A DNA stretch of 64,000 bases, from NCBI RefSeq assembly GCF_028554725.1, contig NC_071667.1, positions 14,367,501-14,431,500 on the forward strand. Reading direction: 5' to 3'. Source of the stretch: Zeugodacus cucurbitae (Eukaryota; Arthropoda; Insecta; Diptera; Tephritidae). Under the pieces are notes generated by a model, which worked only from the letters and a program-made list of their open reading frames with translations, searched no databases and was not told the DNA's origin. Each line of letters begins with the position of its first letter. The stretch's first letter is position 1. Of the stretch, positions 57,644 through 64,000 are shown piece after piece. A program made the translations under genes and the position numbers.

Positions 57644-60119
57644 TTGAATGGAAAAATCACGCTATTTTTTGTCTTTAAAATGAGATATTAATCACATATT
57701 CATATTACTGAATTCCTGTTTTTCTCCTATAACAAAAAAACACCGATAGTACAAAGCATAGTTGTAAATTCTGAAATAATCACAGCAGTCAATTTAAACT
57801 AATGCGCTAACTCTAAATAGTGGTTGTGCAGCAAAAGTCGCTAAAGAAATTAGAATACTCAAGATACTGAGCAAATTAAATACGGAGAGAGTATGCATGA
57901 GGGGGAATAAAAGGAAAGAAAGGAAGAGGAAATGTATATATAAAACTCTTTGTGCACCCACTACCTGTGTGAATGGCCGATTTGGTGACCCAGAAATTAA
58001 ATCAAATGTGAAAGTTTGCGCAACGTTGAACAACAACGCACCAAGGAAAAACGGTGAAAAGTTCGGAAGTAAAGTTGAAATAAAGGGCCACCTTCTTTAC
58101 TGCTGCACACACCCAGACACATGGTTATGCAAACCAACGGTGACATTAAATTCTGAATAATAGAACATGTTAGTTTTAGCTGACGGCTGCAAAATTTAAT
58201 TTCAGCAACGCAAACACGTGCAATGCGCAACTTTCACAAAATTCGCAAATTTCGGCTAAATGCAAATGTTTGCACCTGTTGTAAGTTCTAAAGCGAACAA
58301 ATTTGTGCACAACACTTATACAGTTACACTCACTTAGTATAAGTATAGAATTTGTGTCCCAGCGCTGTGCTTATTGAGCAGCTTTAAGTTGCCGACGCAA
58401 AATCAAAAAAAACGAATGGTAGTAAAAGCGATTTCGCGAAAAACGCCAAGAAGCCGAGCGCAGGGGAAAATAAATTATTCCAAGTAATTCAATAGCATTT
58501 TGTCGATAGTAAATAATAAATAAAAGAGCAATTTTTTTTATCGCTGTCGGTGTGTGAAATGCGATAGTGAAATGCACAGCTGGCGAAAAGGAGCTCACAA
58601 TCAAGAGCCAACGAGCTTTAAAGGGGACATGTAAGTAACAAAAAGATAACAAAGCTGTGTGAAAAGGCAAACAAAATCAATGGCTGAAAAGTCAACTAAG
58701 TTGACTGCATTAGAGAAATGAAAATGTATGAATGAAATATTGTGTAAAATTAGAAGAAAAACTAATTTTCCGAACGAGTGAAAAGTTTCGCTAAAACTCT
58801 AAAAGAAGGCGTTGTTGATAGTTTATGTGAAAGCGTCAATATATTATGCTAAATCAATGCACGCAATGTTTGGAGTTGATAGCAAACAAAATATACTTTT
58901 TTGTTAGGTTTTAGTTGGCATGGCTTTAACAGGTTTCAGAGTACTTCTTGTTGTTTGAAGTGAAAATATTTGTTGTATTAAGTGGCTAAGTGCTGTGAGC
59001 TCTAAAATTTTTATGTGACTATCATTGTTTGACTTAAGATATGGTGTATTGTTATAGGATATCATAACGGCTTATACTTATCAGAAGTCACCAAAGGAAA
59101 AAAAGGATTTGTTATATATATTTTTGTAAGATATTAGTACTATATGCTATTACAATTATCGATCAAGCATCTATTATTAAAGAATGAGATTTTATAAGTT
59201 AAGTACAGAACCATTAGCTCGTGAAAAATATGAATAAAACCTATCAGGACCGATGGTAATGTTGACCAAATGCTTTGTATTCCGTAAAGGCTACTGTGTT
59301 TTCCACGGATATTCACATTGTAGTCTAAAGACTTAACGAATTGTTGATACGTACTCTTGAAATGAAACTTTGAAGGGTAGTATTCTTCAGTAGCTGAGTC
59401 GAGAAATCTATACACAGAGTGGTTATTTCAGACACGCAGATCGTTGAAAGGTTGTGCGCCTCACTCTCAAATAAGTCAATTGAGGCGAATACTCAATTAG
59501 TTGTGAATCATGTTACTATGTTGCTAGTTTTGGGATGGATATAATTTCAGGTACTTTTGGGTTAACTTCAATAGGCTCTTAACTTAAAGAGGTTTTAATA
59601 CAATTCAGCAAATTTCCACAACCTAAAATTAAAAATTTAAATTGAAGCAAATGTGATTAAAATACTTATGAGTAAATGAACAGCAATGAACCAATACGGA
59701 TAAACAACGCATTTAATGATACTGCAACTCAGCGTACTTGTGAAAAATTAAAAGCGAATCAGCGTCAAAAAGCAAACTGCAAAAATATTTGGAAACATTT
59801 GCAGAAAACGGGAACTTATAGTTGTTTGACGAGATGATGGAGAGTGTGGAGTGAAAGTTATGAGCACACATGTGGTATATCGATAGCGAAAATAAAATAG
59901 TAGTAAAATAGTCGATACTGGTATACACATATATGTCGTACATATAAGCATATATATTGGCATATAATAAAAATTCGATTTTCCTTTCCTTCATTATTCA
60001 ACGTTACTGTTTTGCAGCTGTGTGAAAGAAGCAGATGTCACTTTTCAAGAGTTTCTTTAACTTTTTTTAAAGCATAGAATAATACGTTTAATACTTTTTT
60101 TATTGTAGCAAGAAATTTT
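57644..60119. other. AT-rich DNA, no gene seen
   Basis: The frames at 57897-58160 (+), 58371-58670 (-) and 59140-59415 (-) have no recognisable domains or splice context. They are left unannotated. Confidence 0.5.
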
Positions 60120-60610
60120 GACTAGAATATTAAATACTGCTGTATCCTGTAAGGGGCTATACCAGTGGGACATTTTCAAAAAATCGTAATTTTATTTTTG
60201 CTTATTCGATACGAAAGGCCGTATTCGCAAGTATAAACCTCTCTAGTTGAAACTTCAAACCCGTTTTTCTCGAAACGACATTTTTCAAATTTGCTGACAT
60301 CATAACTCAACGAGAAACTGACCGATCGACTTCAAATTGAAACTGATTATTCTTGAATATATTTAATATACAATGATCTACTGGATATTTTTTGGATTGG
60401 TTGAAAATTGTCAATTTGGCATTTAAAAAAGAGCATTTTTTACCTAAAAATCGATTTTTTTTTAATTTTTGTTAATTTTTGATATCTTTCAAAGATCGCA
60501 GGTTATTGTATATGAAATATATTTAACTTTAATATCCTTTTTATTTTTTTTTTTTTGTTTCTGCAACCCATTCGGCTGGATTCATGCATGATCAGCAGTT
60601 AGGGCACCTC
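60120..60610. repeat. Probable unclassified repeat (low-complexity, MITE-like)
   Basis: The block from 'GGGGCTATACCAGTGGGACATTTTC' to 'CAGCAGTTAGGGCACCTCC' has the style of insect MITEs: runs of 'AAAATCG' near one side and poly-T near the other, and no coding capacity. I could not match its ends to each other or to another copy in the window. Confidence 0.3.
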
Positions 60611-62380
60611 CTTTTTTTTAGGCACCTCCGAAAATAGTATATAACTCCGTTATTTTTCAATACTTTTGTAAAAAAATAAATTGATATGGGGCAACAAATT
60701 TTGAAACAATCGATCGGGTACTTTCTTAAAAAAAAATCACTTAAATCTCCACATTTTTCATAGGGTTCGCTGGAAATATATGATAATAAGTGTAATCGGA
60801 TATTAACCACTCCCATCTTCTATATAACAGTTATGTTTAAAGTTACTAAGAGCAAAGGAACCTTCTTAATAACGGCGTCCGGAACAAACAATTGCGATGA
60901 TATAAGATAACATTGCTTTTGGATTAGTTTTGGACGTGACAGCGTCCGAGGCATTTGTTTTAGAAAAATCGTACATTTTTGAGATCTTATTGCAGATACA
61001 CCCTCTTACAGATGGGGTTGATTATTTTTAACGCGTTTTATTAGTCAAGGCATAACTGCCTACTCACAAAGAAAAACTTCACTCTTAAGTAATATATGTG
61101 TATAGTTATATATAGACTATATGATGTATATTTGTAATGTATACCAATCCTAATTTGCAATTGATGTCACGTATACGCCATGTATGTCGAAATCGCTATG
61201 ACTCGTACGCAATTGCTCAGAGAGCGAGTTTGCGTGCAGATAGATAGCTACGCTATTATTTGTTGTGTTAAATATTTAATGTTGTATTTACTTTCGTTGC
61301 GTATGGGTAGGGCACAGCGTGAACTTCCTTGATCCTTAAAATTAAATACATGAAATTTTTTTAAGATGTAAAATTCTAAACTAAATTGTAAAGTCCACTT
61401 TCAGTTCCCACATTACGATCCCTTATGTTTCTTAATTTTCTTATGCACATTAAATTTATGACAAACATACTTATGGGATAAAAATTTAATCAATAATCTG
61501 CAGCGAATTGAACAGTCGCAGTTTTGCCATTTCCAAAGCGTTTTCCAGCCAAAAGCTTTGTAAAAGTAAACATTGACATTATCACACTGTTAACGAGTGG
61601 GAAATGCAACGGTACTTGCAAGTGTACAAACATACTCAAATTTACTCATACATAGAAATGAGGGCGCGTTTTAATGTGTAATGCATGCATGTGGCAGATA
61701 GCAACCTATATATATACGTATATATATTCAAGCATGTGTGACTGACTGAGTGAAGCAGCTGCAGCAAAAAGTATGTATAGGTAAGAATCCTGCTGAGTTA
61801 CCAGCATCATCTCCTTTGTTTACTTTCTTTCAATAGCCCATCTCGATTCTTCTTCAATACTTTTTGTTGCTGTTGCTGCACTTTGGAATTCGTTTACAAT
61901 AACAGCTACGATGTATAAATGTGGTATCAATAACAAGCTGGGCAGCTGACTTTGGTTAGTTTATATGATTTATTGTAGTTAAAAGCATGTACGGATATTC
62001 ATACATTTGAGGGGTAAATGTTTTTATGCTCGCAGGAAAAATGTGCTATAATATATATATATAGCTATTACGTAAGCTCAAATGTTCGTGTTAGTTAGTC
62101 GCGATTTATTATTTGCTGTAAATGCTTTAAAGTAAACGTTTTATGTTTTAATTTAGTAGGAGAACCAGCATATATTTTTCAATTAATTCATTAGCTATAT
62201 ATATGTCTAATCATGCATAGCAGTACTCAAATAGTTTAAAAATGTCAAAAACCTTCAATTAAAGATATGATTGAGAAAGATTGCCATCTCAAATAAAATA
62301 AGTATTACATAATGGATATCAACTTAACAAATATGATACAGCTATTTTTGAAAAAGGAAGCAGTGTAAAATATAATATAG
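60611..62380. other. AT-rich DNA, no gene seen
   Basis: Nothing recognisable except TATATATA tracts near 61710 and 62050. Confidence 0.5.
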
Positions 62381-63759
62381 AACAAGTAAGGAAAGGCTAA
62401 GTTCGAGAGCAACCGAACAATTTATACTCTCGCAATTTATTGCTATATTTTTATTAAGATAACACACAATTTGACCCATATATTCGGCATAAAGTTCAAT
62501 AGAATAACGAAAAAAAACACATATATGGTATGAGGGCTGAGGTACTCCCAGAACCGATTTCACTCATTTTCACCACCAACATACATTATTAGATTATATG
62601 CGCACTTAATTTGGCTAAGATACATATTAACTGATATATGCGGAGTAAAGCCCATCGTATTTTTGAAAACCTATAAGTAGGTATATGGGATCTAGAGAAG
62701 TTATAACCCGATTTTAATAATAATTGAAACAAAGACATACTCTTAGAAGAAACAAGTCCTCTGAATTACATTAAAATATCTGAGAGATTTACCGATATTT
62801 TCGTTGTAAAATTACCTTAGCCACTGAGTTTTTCATTTTAAATATCCGGAGCCTTGAAAGCTTATGGTCAAATTTGGTCAATTTTTTCACAAAAAGTGCC
62901 ACAGATCATATGGGGCTTTCTCTGGAAAAAAAGCCACTTGAAAAAAAAAGTTCTTTATTTTCTTTGGCAATTATATATCTTATAGTACATGTAAAACCTA
63001 AAATAAAACATATGGTTTTAGGTTTGTGTAACGCGGGGTTGCTATATTATAATGGGCCAAAGTTTTTTGTAAAAAAATTTTCGAACCGCCATAACTTTAA
63101 AACTAATGAACAGATTTTTAAGATATTTTTGAAAAAAAATCGAAGGGGGCATAAGTTGTTAAAAATTCCAAAAAAATTTTTTTTTTTCATTTTTTGCTAT
63201 GAAATATTAATTTTAAAAATTTTTACGATATACAGTTTCAAAGTTTGAGAAATTCTGTACAAAAAAGTCACATGGTGTTTTAAAATCTGTTCATTAGTTT
63301 TAAAGTTATGGCGGTTCGAAAATTTTGTTACATAAAACTTTGGCTCCTTACAGTATGGCAACCCCGCGTTATACAGACCTAACATTTTATTTTAGGTTTT
63401 ACATATACTATAAGATATATCATTGCCAAAGAAAATAAAGAACTTTTTTTTTCAAGTGGCTTTTTTTCCAGAGAATGCCTCATATGTATTATAAAGTGAA
63501 GGAATGGGATGGAATTCAAAATTTAGTTATATGGGAAGTAGTCGTGGTTGAGACAATTTCGCCCATTTTCAATACCAACCTCCTCATGGTGCCAAGGAAT
63601 ATCTATGTGTGCCAAGTTTCATTAAGTTATCTCAATTTTTACTCAATTTATGATTTGCACGGAGAGGAAAAACGGACGGACAGACATCCGGATTTCGAAG
63701 CCGTTATGTGAACAAAACTCTTATACTCTCTTTAGCAACTTTGTTGCGAGAGTATAAAA
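62381..63759 (+). repeat. TATACTCTCGCAA-family repeat, copy D, carrying a foldback insertion
   Basis: It begins AACAAGTAAGGAAAGGCTAAGTTCG (62381) with TTTATACTCTCGCAA following. It ends CTTTAGCAACTTTGTTGCGAGAGTATAAAA (63759). The order of internal phrases matches copy B up to 'GCCACAGATCATA' (62910) and resumes at 'TATTATAAAGTGAAGGAAT' (63487). Between them is the palindromic element 62907-63486. Confidence 0.8.
62907..63486. mobile_element. 580-bp palindromic foldback element
   Basis: Left arm: CATATGGGGCTTTCTCTGGAAAAAAAGCC and onward. Right arm: its complement, ending GGCTTTTTTTCCAGAGAATGCCTCATATG. The arms are about 270 bp each with a short AT-rich centre near 63130-63200. They share 'CGCGGGGTTGCTATATTATA', 'AACCGCCATAACTTTAAAAC' and 'AACTTTTTTTTTCAAGTGGC'. 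TCATATG lies at both outer edges and could be target duplication or part of the terminus. Translated frames within it mirror each other and are not genes. Confidence 0.85.
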
Positions 63760-64000
63760 AGTAATATATCGATTGAATAATTTACATTTTTAATATATTT
63801 CTTTTTATCAAAATCCATAAGAATTCATCCAACAAAACTAACTGACAGCTTTTAATATGTATAATCGACCCTTAGAGCGGGGGGTGTTCATGCTATAAAG
63901 TCGAAAAAAATATTTACTATATACAGTTGTAGTTGTAAATATAGCTTTTAGTCAGCTGCATTGCTTCAGCGCGGTATTAAATGCGCATGTGCATAAGAAA
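63760..64000. other. AT-rich DNA to the window end
   Basis: No feature seen. Confidence 0.5.

Noticed and set aside
62874..63385. Paired plus and minus frames with the same residues in the foldback element
   Set aside because: They are mirror translations of the two palindrome arms.
44401..63486. A CRISPR-like or regularly spaced array from recurring MITE ends
   Set aside because: The repeats are irregularly spaced transposon termini in both orientations, in a eukaryotic genome.

Overview
The window looks like the nuclear genome of a higher fly, most likely a tephritid fruit fly. This is an inference from AT-rich DNA full of CATACATA/TACATATG simple sequence, CAA/CAG (opa-type) repeats in the one host gene, an RTE-clade LINE present in several copies, hobo-type hAT termini, and a dispersed repeat bounded by TTTTATACTCTCGCAA. 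There are no bacterial operons, rRNA genes, CRISPR arrays or recognisable tRNA genes. Almost all long reading frames belong to transposable elements (TEs) or are shadows of them.

The only convincing host gene is on the + strand and fills the right half. Exon 1 (32105-33467) encodes a signal peptide followed by a long Thr/Gln-rich stretch. Exon 2 is 38563-38918 and exon 3 is 56271-56370. Splice phases agree across both introns (1/1, then 0/0), and the gene appears to continue beyond exon 3. I do not recognise its family. Exon 1 has two in-frame stops (32222 and 32456), so it is either mis-sequenced, carries two tiny introns, is read through, or is decaying. Intron 1 (5.1 kb) carries an antisense, nearly intact RTE LINE. 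Intron 2 (17.4 kb) is packed with nested repeats.

Layout. 0-3.8 kb: intergenic with one MITE. 3.85-7.1 kb: degraded RTE copy 1 (- strand). 7.64-9.13 kb: internally deleted piggyBac-type element with TTAA target duplication. 9.1-20.5 kb: intergenic with four small repeats. 20.55-22.59 kb: Tigger/pogo element with a broken transposase. 22.8-23.7 kb: hAT transposase tail and a hairpin-ended repeat. 23.74-25.33 kb: 5'-truncated RTE copy 3 (+ strand). 25.3-32 kb: intergenic with a Tc1 remnant at 30.5-31.0 kb. 32.1-56.4 kb: host gene with RTE copy 2 and two insect multicopy ORF remnants. Also in this span are a three-level nest of elements at 45.8-48.8 kb, a hAT MITE at 50.7-51.8 kb and an RNase H-bearing LINE fragment at 54.5-55.6 kb. 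56.4-64 kb: intergenic or intronic DNA with further dispersed repeats and a 580-bp palindromic foldback element.

The elements do not work together as a system. The window is a record of successive insertions around one poorly conserved secreted or membrane-targeted protein gene. I saw no clearly new functional system. The most useful leads are the interrupted secreted-protein gene, the nested insertions that give relative dates, and the unclassified dispersed repeat families.
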